Source: Cupriavidus oxalaticus
Lineage (GTDB): Bacteria; Pseudomonadota; Gammaproteobacteria; Burkholderiales; Burkholderiaceae
Direction: 5' to 3'
DNA length: 64,000 bases
NCBI RefSeq assembly: GCF_016894385.1
Contig: NZ_CP069811.1
Span: 2,084,501 to 2,148,500, forward strand
Position numbers and translations under genes: made by a program. How positions within the stretch are numbered: the stretch's first letter is position 1; each line of letters opens with the position of its first letter. The notes beneath the pieces are model-generated. The model worked only from the letters and a program-made list of their open reading frames with translations. It made no database searches and was not told where the DNA came from. Of the stretch, positions 26,413 to 36,171 are shown one piece after another.

Positions 26413-27489
26413 TCAGGTTTCCTGGTCGAAATCGATCACCAGCTTGTCGCTGACGGCGTAGCTCTGGCAGCTCAGGATGAAGCCGCGCGCGACTTCGTAG
26501 TCTTCCAGCGCGAAGTTGGCGTCCATGTCGACCTCGCCTTCGATGCGCTTGCAGCGGCAGGTCGAGCAGACGCCGCCCTTGCAGGAGTACGGCAGCTCGA
26601 TCCCCTGCGCCAGCGCGGCGTCGAGCACGGTTTCCTTGTTCTTTTCCAGCGTGAAGGAACGGGTACGGCCATCCTGGATCACCGTCACCTCGCACTGCTG
26701 CTGGCCGATCTGCTTGTGCGCATGCGCGGCGGGCCTTGCTGACGGGATGCTGGTGGCGAACAGTTCGCGCTTGATGCGGGCCTTGTCGACGCCGTTGTCG
26801 AGCAGCGCCTGCGAGACCTCTTCCATCATCGAATGCGGGCCGCAGATAAAGGCGACGTCGATATCCTGCGGCCTGACCCAGTGCTTGAGCAGCGCGTTGA
26901 CCTTGTCGCCGTCGATGCGGCCGTTGAACAGGTCGATGTCGAGCTGCTCGCGGCTGAGCACGAATACCAGGTTGAAGCGCTGCAGGTAGGTGTCCTTCAG
27001 GTCTTCCAGCGCTTCCTTGAACAGCACCGACGACGACGCGCGGTTGCCGTAGAACAGCGTGAAGCGGCTGTCCGGCTCCGCCTGCAGCGTGGTCTTGATG
27101 ATCGACAGCATCGGCGTGATGCCGCTGCCAGCGGCAAAGGCGACGTAGTGCTTCGCGTGCGTGGCGGACAGCGGCACGTGGAAATGGCCGGACGGTGGCA
27201 TCACTTCCAGCTTCATGCCCGGCTGCAGCTGCTCGTTGGCCCAGTTGGAGAACAGCCCGCCGTCGACGCGCTTGATCGCCACCCGCAGCTGTGCATCCTG
27301 CACCGCCGAGCAGATCGAGTACGAGCGGCGCACGTCTTCGCCATCGATGCCGGTGCGCAGCGTCAGGTGCTGGCCCTGCACGTAGCGGTAGGCATCGGCC
27401 AGCTCGTCCGGCACGGCAAAGGTCACGGCGACAGCGTCGCGCGTTTCGCGCGTGACCGAGGCCACCGTCAGTGTATGGAATTTGCTCAT
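26413..27489 (-). CDS. paaE: Phenylacetyl-CoA epoxidase reductase subunit PaaE
   Basis: 358-residue NADPH-dependent reductase that feeds electrons to the PaaAC oxygenase. Three domains in order: FAD-binding (about 1-105, with RRSYSICSA), NAD(P)-binding (about 110-235, with AAGSGITPMLSIIKTTL and FICGPHSMMEEV) and a C-terminal plant-type [2Fe-2S] ferredoxin domain (about 265-358). The cluster cysteines are in YSCKGGVCSTCRCK, with the fourth in FILSCQSY. Start 27489 has GGTGGGGA nearby and matches the family start MSKFHTLTVA; longer frames run into paaD. Gap to paaD is 17 nt. Confidence 0.95.
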   Translation of the reverse strand: MSKFHTLTVASVTRETRDAVAVTFAVPDELADAYRYVQGQHLTLRTGIDGEDVRRSYSICSAVQDAQLRVAIKRVDGGLFSNWANEQLQPGMKLEVMPPSGHFHVPLSATHAKHYVAFAAGSGITPMLSIIKTTLQAEPDSRFTLFYGNRASSSVLFKEALEDLKDTYLQRFNLVFVLSREQLDIDLFNGRIDGDKVNALLKHWVRPQDIDVAFICGPHSMMEEVSQALLDNGVDKARIKRELFATSIPSARPAAHAHKQIGQQQCEVTVIQDGRTRSFTLEKNKETVLDAALAQGIELPYSCKGGVCSTCRCKRIEGEVDMDANFALEDYEVARGFILSCQSYAVSDKLVIDFDQET

Positions 27490-27506
27490 CTCCCCACCTT
27501 TCCTTC

Positions 27507-28022
27507 TCAGTGAGCCTTGAAGTAGTCGAACGGCTCTTTGCAGTCGCCGCAGCGGTACAGCGCCTTGCACGCGGTCGAGCCAAACTGGCTGACCAGCCGC
27601 GTATGGTGCGAGCCGCAGTGCGGGCAGGCCACCACCAGGGCCGGCGCTGCTTTCCGGCTGATGCTGCTGATATCGATCACCTGCTGCGCCGGCGGCGCGA
27701 TGCCATAACCGGTGAGGCTGGCCTTGCCACGCGGCGTCATCCAGTCGGTGGTCCACGCCGGCGCCAGTTGCGTCTGCACGCGCACCTTGTCCACGCCCTG
27801 CGCGGCGAGCGCGCTTTCGATGCCTGCGCGGATCACGGTCATGGCCGGGCAGCCTGAATACGTCGGCGTGATGGTGACGACGCAGGCATCGCCTTCCCAC
27901 GCCACGTCCCGCACGATGCCAAGGTCCACCACGGAAATCACAGGGATTTCAGGGTCCGGCACCGTGTCGAGCCAGGTCCAGACCTGCTCCACGGCGGGAC
28001 GGGTCAGCGCTTGCGCGGTCAT
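27507..28022 (-). CDS. paaD: Phenylacetate degradation protein PaaD (DUF59/zinc-ribbon)
   Basis: 171-residue PaaD/PaaJ-type protein required for phenylacetyl-CoA epoxidase activity, probably for Fe-S or diiron centre maturation. An N-terminal MIP18/DUF59 domain (about 10-100; DTVPDPEIPVISVVDLGIVRDV and TPTYSGCPAMTVI) is followed by a C-terminal zinc ribbon with two Cys pairs (CPHCGSHHTR and YRCGDCKEPF). Start 28022 is the first Met matching the family; longer frames run into paaC in another frame. It follows paaC by 5 nt. Confidence 0.93.
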   Translation of the reverse strand: MTAQALTRPAVEQVWTWLDTVPDPEIPVISVVDLGIVRDVAWEGDACVVTITPTYSGCPAMTVIRAGIESALAAQGVDKVRVQTQLAPAWTTDWMTPRGKASLTGYGIAPPAQQVIDISSISRKAAPALVVACPHCGSHHTRLVSQFGSTACKALYRCGDCKEPFDYFKAH

Positions 28023-28027
28023 GATGC

Positions 28028-28780
28028 TCACCACTGCGCGCCGGGATAGGCGCGCTGCAGGAACTGCATCTCGGCCAGCAGGTAGCCGAGGTGTTCGGTA
28101 TGGCGGCCGTGGCGGCCGCCGCTTTGCGCCCACTGGCTGGCGGGCACGCGCAGCGTGGCTTCTTCCAGTACCTCGCCGACATGGCGCTGCCAGGGCTCGG
28201 CCAGCGTGGCGGGATCGGGGATCACGCCTTCGTTCGCCAGCGCGGCCTCGGCCGCATCGGCTTCGAACAGCTCGCCGGTGAACATCCACAGGTCGTCGAA
28301 CGCATCCTGCATGCGGCGGTGGCTTTCCTCGTTGCCATCGCCCAGGCGCACCACGAGGTCGGCGCTGCGGCGCACGTGGTAGGTCACTTCCTTGAGCGAC
28401 TTGGCGGCGATTTCGGCGATGCGCGCATCGGTCGAGCGCTGCAGCGCTTCAAGCTGGAAGTAGTGCCACGTATCGAACAGGAACTGGCGCGCCAGCGTAT
28501 CGGCATAGCTGCCGTTGGGCTGTTCCACCAGCAGCAGGTTGCGGAACTGGTGCGCGTCGCGCAGGAAGGCCAGCTGGTCGGCGCTGCGGCCGGCGCCCTC
28601 CACTTCGGCGGCGTAGCCCAGCCACAGGCGGGTCTGGCCGACCAGGTCGAGCGCGACGTTGGTCAACGCGATGTCCTCTTCCAGCGCCGGGCCGCGGCCG
28701 CACCATTCCGACAGGCGCTGGCCGAGCACCAGCGTGGAATCGCCGAGGCGCAGCAGATATTCGAGCTTGTGGTTGGTCAT
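28028..28780 (-). CDS. paaC: Phenylacetyl-CoA epoxidase structural subunit PaaC
   Basis: 250-residue ferritin-like helical protein, the non-catalytic partner of PaaA in the 1,2-phenylacetyl-CoA epoxidase core. Typical blocks: YLLRLGDSTLVLGQRLSEWCGRGPALEEDIALTN split over 8-41, FRNLLLVEQPNGSYADTLARQFLFD (about 79-103), KEVTYHVRRSADLVVRLGDG (about 128-147) and the C-terminal GRHGRHTEHLGYLLAEMQFLQRAYPGAQW. Length is normal. It lies 13 nt after paaB and 5 nt before paaD. Confidence 0.95.
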   Translation of the reverse strand: MTNHKLEYLLRLGDSTLVLGQRLSEWCGRGPALEEDIALTNVALDLVGQTRLWLGYAAEVEGAGRSADQLAFLRDAHQFRNLLLVEQPNGSYADTLARQFLFDTWHYFQLEALQRSTDARIAEIAAKSLKEVTYHVRRSADLVVRLGDGNEESHRRMQDAFDDLWMFTGELFEADAAEAALANEGVIPDPATLAEPWQRHVGEVLEEATLRVPASQWAQSGGRHGRHTEHLGYLLAEMQFLQRAYPGAQW

Positions 28781-28793
28781 GATGCTGGCCGTA

Positions 28794-29075
28794 TCAGATG
28801 TGCTTGACCGCTTCCGGCATCGGGAAGAACGTCGGGTGGCGGTAGACCTTGCTGTTGGCGGGCTCGAACAGCGGGCCCTTGTCGCCGGGGCTGCTGGCCA
28901 TCACGTCGCTGGCCTTGACCACCCAGACGCTGACGCCTTCGTTGCGGCGCGTGTAGACGTCGCGGGCGTTGTTGATCGCCATTTCGCCGTCCGGCGCGTG
29001 CAGGCTGCCCACGTGCTTGTGGGCCAGGCCGTGCTGGCTGCGGATAAAGATCTCCCAAAGCGGCCACTCTTTCAT
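28794..29075 (-). CDS. paaB: Phenylacetyl-CoA epoxidase subunit PaaB
   Basis: 93-residue small subunit that links PaaAC heterodimers and the reductase. The family start MKEWPLWEIFIRSQHGLAHKH is directly preceded by AGGAGG (spacing 6), which fixes the start at 29075 and rejects the longer frame at 29129. The central DGEMAINNARDVYTRRNEGVSVWVVKASD (about 28-56) and the end HPTFFPMPEAVKHI are conserved. It lies 57 nt after paaA. Confidence 0.95.
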   Translation of the reverse strand: MKEWPLWEIFIRSQHGLAHKHVGSLHAPDGEMAINNARDVYTRRNEGVSVWVVKASDVMASSPGDKGPLFEPANSKVYRHPTFFPMPEAVKHI

Positions 29076-29132
29076 GGCAACCTCCTGTGTAAAGCGATGC
29101 GATGTGGGGAGCGGCGCGCTGCGCCGCATGGG

Positions 29133-30131
29133 TCAGGCGGCGGCTTGCTGCGCCTGCTTGTCGGCCTGCTTGTCCGCGTGGGCCACCAGCGCGTTGCGGA
29201 ACCATGCGCCATCGTCCCAGGCCTTGACGCGGGTGCGCAGGCGGTCGCGGTTGCACGGGCCGTTGCCCTGGATCACGTTGTAGAACTCGGACCAGTCGAT
29301 CTCGCCGAAGTCATAGTGGCCACGTTCCTCGTTCCACTTCAGCTTCGGGTCGGGAATGGTCAGTCCCAGGTACTCGGCCTGCGGCACGGTCTGGTCGACC
29401 ATCTTCTGGCGCAGCTCGTCGTTGGAGAACAGCTTGATGCGCCATTGCATCGACTGCGCGCTGTTGGGCGAATCGCCATCGGACGGGCCGAACATCATCA
29501 GCGCGGGCCACCACCAGCGATTGAGCGCATCCTGCGCCATCTGCTTCTGCTCGGGCGTGCCGTTGCACAGCTTCAGCAGGATGTCGTAGCCCTGGCGCTG
29601 GTGGAACGACTCTTCCTTGCACACGCGCACCATGGCGCGCGCATACGGGCCGTACGAGCAGCGGCACAGCGGCACTTGGTTGATGATGGCGGAGCCGTCG
29701 ACCAGCCAGCCGATCATGCCGATGTCGGCCCAGGACAGCGTGGGGTAGTTGAAGATGCTGGAATACTTGGCCTTGCCCGAATGCAGGTCGCCCAGCATCT
29801 GGTCGCGCGACACGCCCAGCGTCTCGGCGGCGCTGTACAGGTACAGGCCATGCCCGGCTTCATCCTGGATCTTGGCCAGCAGCACCGCCTTGCGCTCCAG
29901 CGTGGGGGCACGGGTCACCCAGTTGCCTTCCGGCAGCTGGCCGACGATTTCCGAGTGCGCATGCTGCGAGATCTGGCGGACCAGGGTCTTGCGGTAGGCC
30001 TCGGGCATCCAGTCCTTGGCCTCGATCTTGATGCCGTCATCCACACGGGACTGGAACGCGCGCTCCTGCGGGTCCATCTCTTCCATCGCGCGGAGCCTTG
30101 TTGCTCCTGTCTCCACCAGCTGTGCGTACAT
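29133..30131 (-). CDS. paaA: Phenylacetyl-CoA epoxidase catalytic subunit PaaA
   Basis: 332-residue diiron oxygenase subunit that epoxidises the ring of phenylacetyl-CoA with O2. The paired Glu-x-x-His ligand motifs are visible: [13 protein letters not shown] (Glu/His near 91-94) and [13 protein letters not shown] (Glu/His near 173-176). The N-terminal [33 protein letters not shown] is diagnostic. First gene of the minus-strand operon paaABCDE-N-K, divergent from paaX over a 128-bp region that carries an inverted repeat and promoter-like elements. Confidence 0.96.
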   Translation of the reverse strand: MYAQLVETGATRLRAMEEMDPQERAFQSRVDDGIKIEAKDWMPEAYRKTLVRQISQHAHSEIVGQLPEGNWVTRAPTLERKAVLLAKIQDEAGHGLYLYSAAETLGVSRDQMLGDLHSGKAKYSSIFNYPTLSWADIGMIGWLVDGSAIINQVPLCRCSYGPYARAMVRVCKEESFHQRQGYDILLKLCNGTPEQKQMAQDALNRWWWPALMMFGPSDGDSPNSAQSMQWRIKLFSNDELRQKMVDQTVPQAEYLGLTIPDPKLKWNEERGHYDFGEIDWSEFYNVIQGNGPCNRDRLRTRVKAWDDGAWFRNALVAHADKQADKQAQQAAA

Positions 30132-30198
30132 GCATGCTCCGCTTTTGTTGGGTCCCGCTCGGGGTCTTGATTTACGTCAACTGCGTTAGTTGCAATGC

Positions 30199-30227
30199 AT
30201 GGTAGTGATACAATTTGATTCAAGCAA
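30199..30227 (-). promoter_or_regulatory. Candidate paaA promoter (TTGCTT-17-TACCAT)
   Basis: Read on the minus strand, TTGCTT (30227-30222) and TACCAT (30204-30199) are 17 bp apart, 68 bases before the paaA start codon. The inverted repeat at 30204-30246 overlaps both elements, as expected if PaaX blocks RNA polymerase. Confidence 0.45.
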
Positions 30228-30246
30228 TCGACGAATGTGTATCACT
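30204..30246. promoter_or_regulatory. Perfect 9-bp inverted repeat AGTGATACA-N25-TGTATCACT, candidate PaaX operator
   Basis: Arms at 30204-30212 and 30238-30246 are exact complements. They lie in the only gap between the divergent paaA and paaX genes. PaaX is a known repressor released by phenylacetyl-CoA; assigning this repeat to it is inference. Confidence 0.6.
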
Positions 30247-30259
30247 TTCCAGGACCACC

Positions 30260-31243
30260 ATGGCGATCTCCCCAGACCCGGAACAGCCCTCCCCGCGCAT
30301 TGCCCGGCTGGCACGCGGCCTCAAGCTGGGCGCCAATTCCCTGCTGGTGACGCTGTACGGCGACGTGGTGGCGCCACGGCCGCAATCGGTGTGGCTGGGG
30401 AGCCTGATCCGCCTCGCGGCACCGTTCGGCATCAACGACCGGCTGGTGCGCACGGCCACGTTCCGGCTGGCTGCGGACGACTGGCTCGCCGCCACCAGGA
30501 TCGGACGGCGCAGCTACTACGGCCTGTCGGAAGCCGGCCTGCAACGGGTACTGCACGCCGGCAAGCGCATCTATGCGGGCGAAGCGCAGGAATGGGATGG
30601 CCGCTGGACGCTGGTGATGGTGCGCGGTGACGTGCGCGCCACCGTGCGGCAGAAGCTGAAGCGGGAATTACTGTGGGAGGGCTTCGGCGCGATCGCACCG
30701 GGGGTGATGGCGCATCCCAGTGCGGACCTGGGCTCTCTGCGCGAGATCATCCAGTCGGCACGTGCGCAGGATTATGTGGCGGTGATGGAGGCAAGCGGCC
30801 TGGAGGCGTTCTCGATCCGGCCACTGCAGGTGCTGATGCACCAGACCTTCAAGCTGGGGGATGTGGCTGACGCGTGGCTGGCGTTGTTGCGGCGGCTTTC
30901 ACCGCTGGTGGATGAAGCGGCAGACTTGGCGCCGGTGGATGCCTTCTTTGTCCGGACGCTGCTGGTGCATGAATACCGGCGCGTGCTGCTGCGCGATCCG
31001 AACCTGCCGGAGGCGCTGCTGCCGCAGGACTGGCCGGGGCGGACGGCACGGGGGATGTGCAGCGGGATGTATGGGGCGTTGCTGGAAGCGAGCGAGAAGT
31101 ACCTGCATGGGGTGGTGGAGGTGGCGGAGGGCGGGTTGCTGGACGCCAGGCCTGCATTGCGCATGCGCTTCACACACCTGACCTCCCCGCAGCCCGCTGG
31201 TTTGCTCCCCTCTCCCGCGGCGCGGGAGAGGGGCCGGGGGTGA
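30260..31243 (+). CDS. paaX: PaaX family transcriptional repressor
   Basis: 327-residue PaaX-type regulator. The N-terminal winged helix region (LARGLKLGANSLLVTLYGDVVAPRPQSVWLGSLIRLAAPFGIN, about 16-58), the central YYGLSEAGLQRVLHAGKRIY block and the PaaX C domain (MVRGDVRATVRQKLKRELLWEGFGAIAPGVMAHP) are all present. Start 30260 follows CCAGGACCACC; a Met at 30215 would place the start inside the operator. The last ten or so residues (LLPSPAARERGRG) are coded by a dispersed hairpin repeat, so the original stop has probably been lost or displaced. Divergent from paaA; expected to repress both sides until phenylacetyl-CoA is present. Confidence 0.9.
   Translation: MAISPDPEQPSPRIARLARGLKLGANSLLVTLYGDVVAPRPQSVWLGSLIRLAAPFGINDRLVRTATFRLAADDWLAATRIGRRSYYGLSEAGLQRVLHAGKRIYAGEAQEWDGRWTLVMVRGDVRATVRQKLKRELLWEGFGAIAPGVMAHPSADLGSLREIIQSARAQDYVAVMEASGLEAFSIRPLQVLMHQTFKLGDVADAWLALLRRLSPLVDEAADLAPVDAFFVRTLLVHEYRRVLLRDPNLPEALLPQDWPGRTARGMCSGMYGALLEASEKYLHGVVEVAEGGLLDARPALRMRFTHLTSPQPAGLLPSPAARERGRG
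31207..31233. repeat. Hairpin repeat, family B, inside the paaX 3' end
   Basis: CCCCTCTCCCGC at 31207-31218 pairs with GCGGGAGAGGGG at 31222-31233 around a 3-base loop. The TGA stop of paaX lies just after it (31241-31243), so the repeat is translated. Confidence 0.85.
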
Positions 31244-31340
31244 GGGCAGGCGCGCGCAATGGCGACGCAGGGCGAAATCTACGATGGCAATGTCAAATTG
31301 GCCGGCCATCGCATCTGCACATGCCGGCCCTCACCCCAAC

Positions 31341-31362
31341 CCTCTCCCGCAAGCGGGAGAGG
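31341..31362. repeat. Hairpin repeat, family B
   Basis: CCTCTCCCGC at 31341-31350 and its complement at 31353-31362, 2-base loop. It lies between the convergent paaX and boxA genes, 110 bp from the previous copy. Confidence 0.85.
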
Positions 31363-31387
31363 GAGCACACCATTGGCTGATGAATGG

Positions 31388-32668
31388 CTAGTACGTCTCC
31401 AGATGCAACCGCCCTTCTCGCTTCAGCCCTTCCGCCAGCGACTCCCAATGCAGCCCCGCCTGCTGCGCCACATCACGCAAGGCCAGCACCACCCCCTCCT
31501 CCATGCTCTTCAGCCCGCAGACATAGAAGTACGTATCCGGTAAAGCCAGCAGCGCTGCGAGATCGGCCGCGCGTTCGCGCATCAGGTCCTGCACGTACCG
31601 CTTGGGCTGCCCCGGCGTGCGCGAGAACGCCAGGTTGATGTCGATGAAATCCTTGGGCAGGTTCTGCAGCGGCCCGAAGTACGGCAGCTCTTCCTTGCTG
31701 CGTGCGCCGAAGAACAACATCAGCTTGCCGCCATCGAACTTGCCGGCCTTGCGCAGCCGCCGGCGCCATTCGGTCATCGCCCGCATCGGCGCGCTGCCGG
31801 TGCCCGTGCAGATCATCACAATGTTCGAGCGCGGATGGTTGGGCATCAGGAAGCTGGCGCCGAACGGGCCGATCACTTCCACCTTGTCGCCCACCTTCAG
31901 GTCGCACATGTAGTTCGAGCCGACACCGCGCACGGGATTGCCGTCGTGGTCCTGCAGCACGCGCTTGATGGTCAGCGACAGGTTGTTGTAGCCCGGCCGC
32001 TCGCCGTTGCGCGCGCTGGCGATGGAGTACTGGCGCGCGTGGTGCGGGCGGCGGCTGGCGTCGGTGCCCGGGGGCACGATGCCGATCGACTGCCCTTCGA
32101 GCACCGGGAACGGCGTCGCGCCGAAATCCAGCACGATGTGGTGCGTGTCGTATTCGCGGCCGACTTCGGTCACGCGCACGTTGCCGGTCACCGTGGCGGT
32201 GATGGTCTTGTGCGCGGACTTGGCGCCATAGAGGTTGGTGTAGGCATGCGCGGCGGACCACGGTGGCACGGTGGCGCCGTAGCGGGCGCTGTTGAAGCCT
32301 TCCTCGGCGGTGCCGGACAGCGGCGATGCGGCGGGGAGCTCCGGCGCGACGGTCTGCAGGTCGGCGCCGGGCGCCAGGTCGGCCAGCTGCTCGGGCGACA
32401 GTTCTTCAGGCAGCGTGTCCCAGGTCAGCTGCTCTTCGATGCTGTAGGCGCGCAGTTTCGGCATGGCGCGCCAGTTGTCGATCGAGCCGGTCGGACACGG
32501 GGAAATGCAGGCCATGCACAGGTTGCACTTGTCGGCGTCGACCACGTAGTTGCGCGAGTCATGGGTGATCGCGCCCACCGGGCAGGTGGCTTCGCAGGTG
32601 TTGCAGCGGATGCAGATCTCGGGATCGATCAGGTGCTGCTTGATGACTTGAATTTCGGCCATGTCCAT
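31388..32668 (-). CDS. boxA: Benzoyl-CoA 2,3-epoxidase reductase subunit BoxA
   Basis: 426-residue NADPH reductase that supplies electrons to BoxB. The N-terminus is a two-cluster [4Fe-4S] ferredoxin domain with [12 protein letters not shown] (about 19-30) and [12 protein letters not shown] (about 49-60). It is followed by a linker rich in Pro/Ala/Glu and a ferredoxin-NADP reductase-type FAD and NADP module ([47 protein letters not shown]). Start 32668 has GGAGA five bases upstream; an internal Met two codons later is possible. It is the last gene of the minus-strand run boxC-boxB-boxA and is separated from boxB by a hairpin repeat. Confidence 0.94.
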   Translation of the reverse strand: MDMAEIQVIKQHLIDPEICIRCNTCEATCPVGAITHDSRNYVVDADKCNLCMACISPCPTGSIDNWRAMPKLRAYSIEEQLTWDTLPEELSPEQLADLAPGADLQTVAPELPAASPLSGTAEEGFNSARYGATVPPWSAAHAYTNLYGAKSAHKTITATVTGNVRVTEVGREYDTHHIVLDFGATPFPVLEGQSIGIVPPGTDASRRPHHARQYSIASARNGERPGYNNLSLTIKRVLQDHDGNPVRGVGSNYMCDLKVGDKVEVIGPFGASFLMPNHPRSNIVMICTGTGSAPMRAMTEWRRRLRKAGKFDGGKLMLFFGARSKEELPYFGPLQNLPKDFIDINLAFSRTPGQPKRYVQDLMRERAADLAALLALPDTYFYVCGLKSMEEGVVLALRDVAQQAGLHWESLAEGLKREGRLHLETY

Positions 32669-32752
32669 GGCGGTCTCCACAGGATGAGGGGCCCCGGGGT
32701 AAGGGTCGTTTAAGCATCGGCGCTTCGTTGGAGCACCTGCCCTCTCCCCCGG

Positions 32753-32778
32753 CCCCTCTCCCGCGAGCGGGAGAGGGG
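32753..32778. repeat. Hairpin repeat, family B
   Basis: CCCCTCTCCCGC at 32753-32764 and GCGGGAGAGGGG at 32767-32778, preceded by an extra CCCTCTCCC. It lies in the 143-bp gap between boxB and boxA and could modulate relative expression of the two subunits. Confidence 0.85.
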
Positions 32779-32811
32779 AGCAAACAGGGAGCAGTTGAAA
32801 CAGTGCGTGGC

Positions 32812-34239
<1,428 letters not shown>

Positions 34240-34295
34240 GGTGGTCTCCTGGGGAGGACGATTCGGTTGTCGTTGGGTTCGCGGTGGGTGCGGGA

Positions 34296-35954
34296 TCAGA
34301 CGCGGTTCCAGTCGAAGGCGGCCTTGTCGCCCTTGCCGTAGACCTTGAGCGCGCCCTTGTCGCCGACGGCGTTGGGGCGCTGGAAGATCCAGTTCTGCCA
34401 CGCGGTCAGGCGGCCGAAGATGCGGGTGAACATGTTTTCCTGGCCGTTGAAGCGCAGGTTGGCTTCCATGCCGGTGAGCGCATCGGGCGACATCGCCACG
34501 CGCTCTTCCAGCGCGATGCGCACTTCGTCGGTCCAGTCGATGTCGTCCGGGTTGGCGGTGACCAGCCCGAGCGCGTAGGCAGCATCGGCATCGAGCGGCT
34601 GGCCGGCCTTCGCGCGCACCGCGTCCAGCGCGGGCTGTTCGTCGTAGAAGCGCCGTCCCAGGCGGCTCTGGCCGGTCGCCATCGGGTACAGGCCGAAGTT
34701 GACCTCCGCCACGGTGATCTTTGGCGCGCGCGCCTCGTCGTCGGGCAGCGCCAGGTGGTAGCTGCGGTCGCAGGCCAGCGCCAGTTCCAGGAAGGTGCCG
34801 GCAAAGCAGGAGTCCGGCTCGATCAGCGCGAACAGGCTGCGCGACGACACGTCCAGGCGGCTCAGCGTGCGGCGCAGCAGGCCGATGGTCTCGCGCACGA
34901 ACCAGTGGTCCTTGTGCGCCAGCAGCGTGGCGTCGGTGGCCAGCACCGCGGCGGCGTCGCCGCCGGTCTTGATCAGCCAGGTGCCGATGTCCAGCTCGTT
35001 GGTGCGCATCGACAGGATGGCGTCTTCCAGTTCGCGCGCCAGTTGCAGCGGGTACCAGCTGGCGCCGGCGGCGACAATCGCTTCAATATCCTGCGGCTGC
35101 GCACCGGTGGGCGCCTTCACCGTGAAGGTGGCGGTGCGGCCGGCGCGGTCGATCTCGACCGTCACATGCGTGTAGCGCAGTGCATCGGCTTCGATGGTCC
35201 GCTCGATCGGCGTGAGCGCGACGCCCTGCGCATCGGCCGGGCGGTCGCTCTGCGCGGCCAGCGCCAGCGCGCGCTCCTGCACCTTCTGCGCGAACACCGC
35301 CGGCTTGGCGATATCGTCGACCAGGCGCCAGTCCTTGGCGCGCTGGCCGCGCACGCCTTCGGTGGTGGTGCAGAAGATATCGGCCAGGTCGTGGCGCACA
35401 TGGCGCTTGTCGGTCACGCGGGTCAGGCCGCCGGTGCCCGGCAGCACGCCCAGCAGCGGCACTTCCGGCAGGCTCACCGCGGAGGAGCGGTCGTCCACCA
35501 GCAGGATCTCGTCGCAGGCCAGCGCCAGCTCATAGCCGCCGCCGGCGCAGGCGCCGTTGACCGCGGCCAGGAACTTCAGGCCGCTGTATTGCGACGAGTC
35601 CTCGATGCCGTTGCGGGTCTCGTTGGTGAACTTGCAGAAGTTGACCTTCCACGCATGGCTGCTGACGCCGAGCATGAAGATATTGGCGCCCGAGCAGAAC
35701 ACCTTGTCCTTGCCGCTGGTGACGACCACGGTGCGCACTTCGGGGTGTTCGAAGCGGATGCGGTTGAGCGCATCGTTCAGCTCGATATCGACGCCGAGGT
35801 CGTAGCTGTTCAGCTTGAGCTTGTAGCCGGGACGCAGGCCGGCGTTCTCGTCGATATCCACCGCCAGCGTGGCGACAGGGCCTTCGAACTTCAGCTTCAG
35901 GTGCTTGTACTGGGCGGGGGTGGTCTGGTATTCGACGCGGGGGGCGGTGGTCAC
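34296..35954 (-). CDS. boxC: 2,3-epoxybenzoyl-CoA dihydrolase BoxC
   Basis: 552-residue enzyme with two crotonase-like halves. It hydrolyses the ring of 2,3-epoxybenzoyl-CoA to 3,4-didehydroadipyl-CoA semialdehyde and formate. The N-terminal half shows SGKDKVFCSGANIFMLGVSSHAWKVNFCKF (about 80-110) and AAVNGACAGGGYELALACDEILLVDDRSS (about 132-160); the C-terminal half has LIEPDSCFAGTFLELALACDR. A GTG at 35954 with GAGGAGA seven bases upstream is preferred to the ATG at 35984, because that ATG would place the ribosome site inside the coding region. First gene of the minus-strand box operon, divergent from nothing but separated from boxR by 217 bp of control DNA. Confidence 0.94.
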   Translation of the reverse strand: MTTAPRVEYQTTPAQYKHLKLKFEGPVATLAVDIDENAGLRPGYKLKLNSYDLGVDIELNDALNRIRFEHPEVRTVVVTSGKDKVFCSGANIFMLGVSSHAWKVNFCKFTNETRNGIEDSSQYSGLKFLAAVNGACAGGGYELALACDEILLVDDRSSAVSLPEVPLLGVLPGTGGLTRVTDKRHVRHDLADIFCTTTEGVRGQRAKDWRLVDDIAKPAVFAQKVQERALALAAQSDRPADAQGVALTPIERTIEADALRYTHVTVEIDRAGRTATFTVKAPTGAQPQDIEAIVAAGASWYPLQLARELEDAILSMRTNELDIGTWLIKTGGDAAAVLATDATLLAHKDHWFVRETIGLLRRTLSRLDVSSRSLFALIEPDSCFAGTFLELALACDRSYHLALPDDEARAPKITVAEVNFGLYPMATGQSRLGRRFYDEQPALDAVRAKAGQPLDADAAYALGLVTANPDDIDWTDEVRIALEERVAMSPDALTGMEANLRFNGQENMFTRIFGRLTAWQNWIFQRPNAVGDKGALKVYGKGDKAAFDWNRV

Positions 35955-35976
35955 GGCGGTGTCTCCTCGGTGAAAC

Positions 35977-35990
35977 TGCACCATAGTGCA
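35977..35990. promoter_or_regulatory. BoxR-type site TGCACCATAGTGCA
   Basis: TGCA-N6-TGCA, 23 bp upstream of the boxC start. One of four such sites in the box region, consensus TGCA-N6-TGC(A/T). BzdR/BoxR regulators of benzoate genes are known to use TGCA-containing operators; the link here is inference. Confidence 0.65.
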
Positions 35991-36013
35991 TTAGCTGGAA
36001 TCTGTTGATACGA

Positions 36014-36043
36014 ACTATAGTTCATCAAACGGATTTCATGCAA
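36014..36043 (-). promoter_or_regulatory. Candidate boxC promoter (TTGCAT-18-TATAGT) with palindrome GAACTATAGTTC
   Basis: On the minus strand TTGCAT (36043-36038) and TATAGT (36019-36014) are 18 bp apart. The -10 lies inside a perfect 12-bp palindrome GAACTATAGTTC (36012-36023). BoxR-type sites flank it on both sides (36043-36056 and 35977-35990). Confidence 0.5.
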
Positions 36044-36056
36044 GCACTATTGTGCA
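36043..36056. promoter_or_regulatory. BoxR-type site AGCACTATTGTGCA
   Basis: Reverse complement TGCACAATAGTGCT fits the same TGCA-N6-TGC(A/T) pattern as the other box sites and abuts the -35 of the candidate boxC promoter. Confidence 0.6.
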
Positions 36057-36171
36057 GATTTTCGAGGGGATGGCGAATGCGACGCCTTTCCAGTTCATGC
36101 AGCGGCTTTCGCGCCGCCCGGCAAGCAAAAAGCGGCGGCACCAAAGTGCCGCCGCCCGGGGTAGATCTGGC

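Noticed and set aside
34284..36008. 574-codon plus-strand frame over boxC
   Set aside because: Antisense shadow; boxC keeps both crotonase halves and has a ribosome site.
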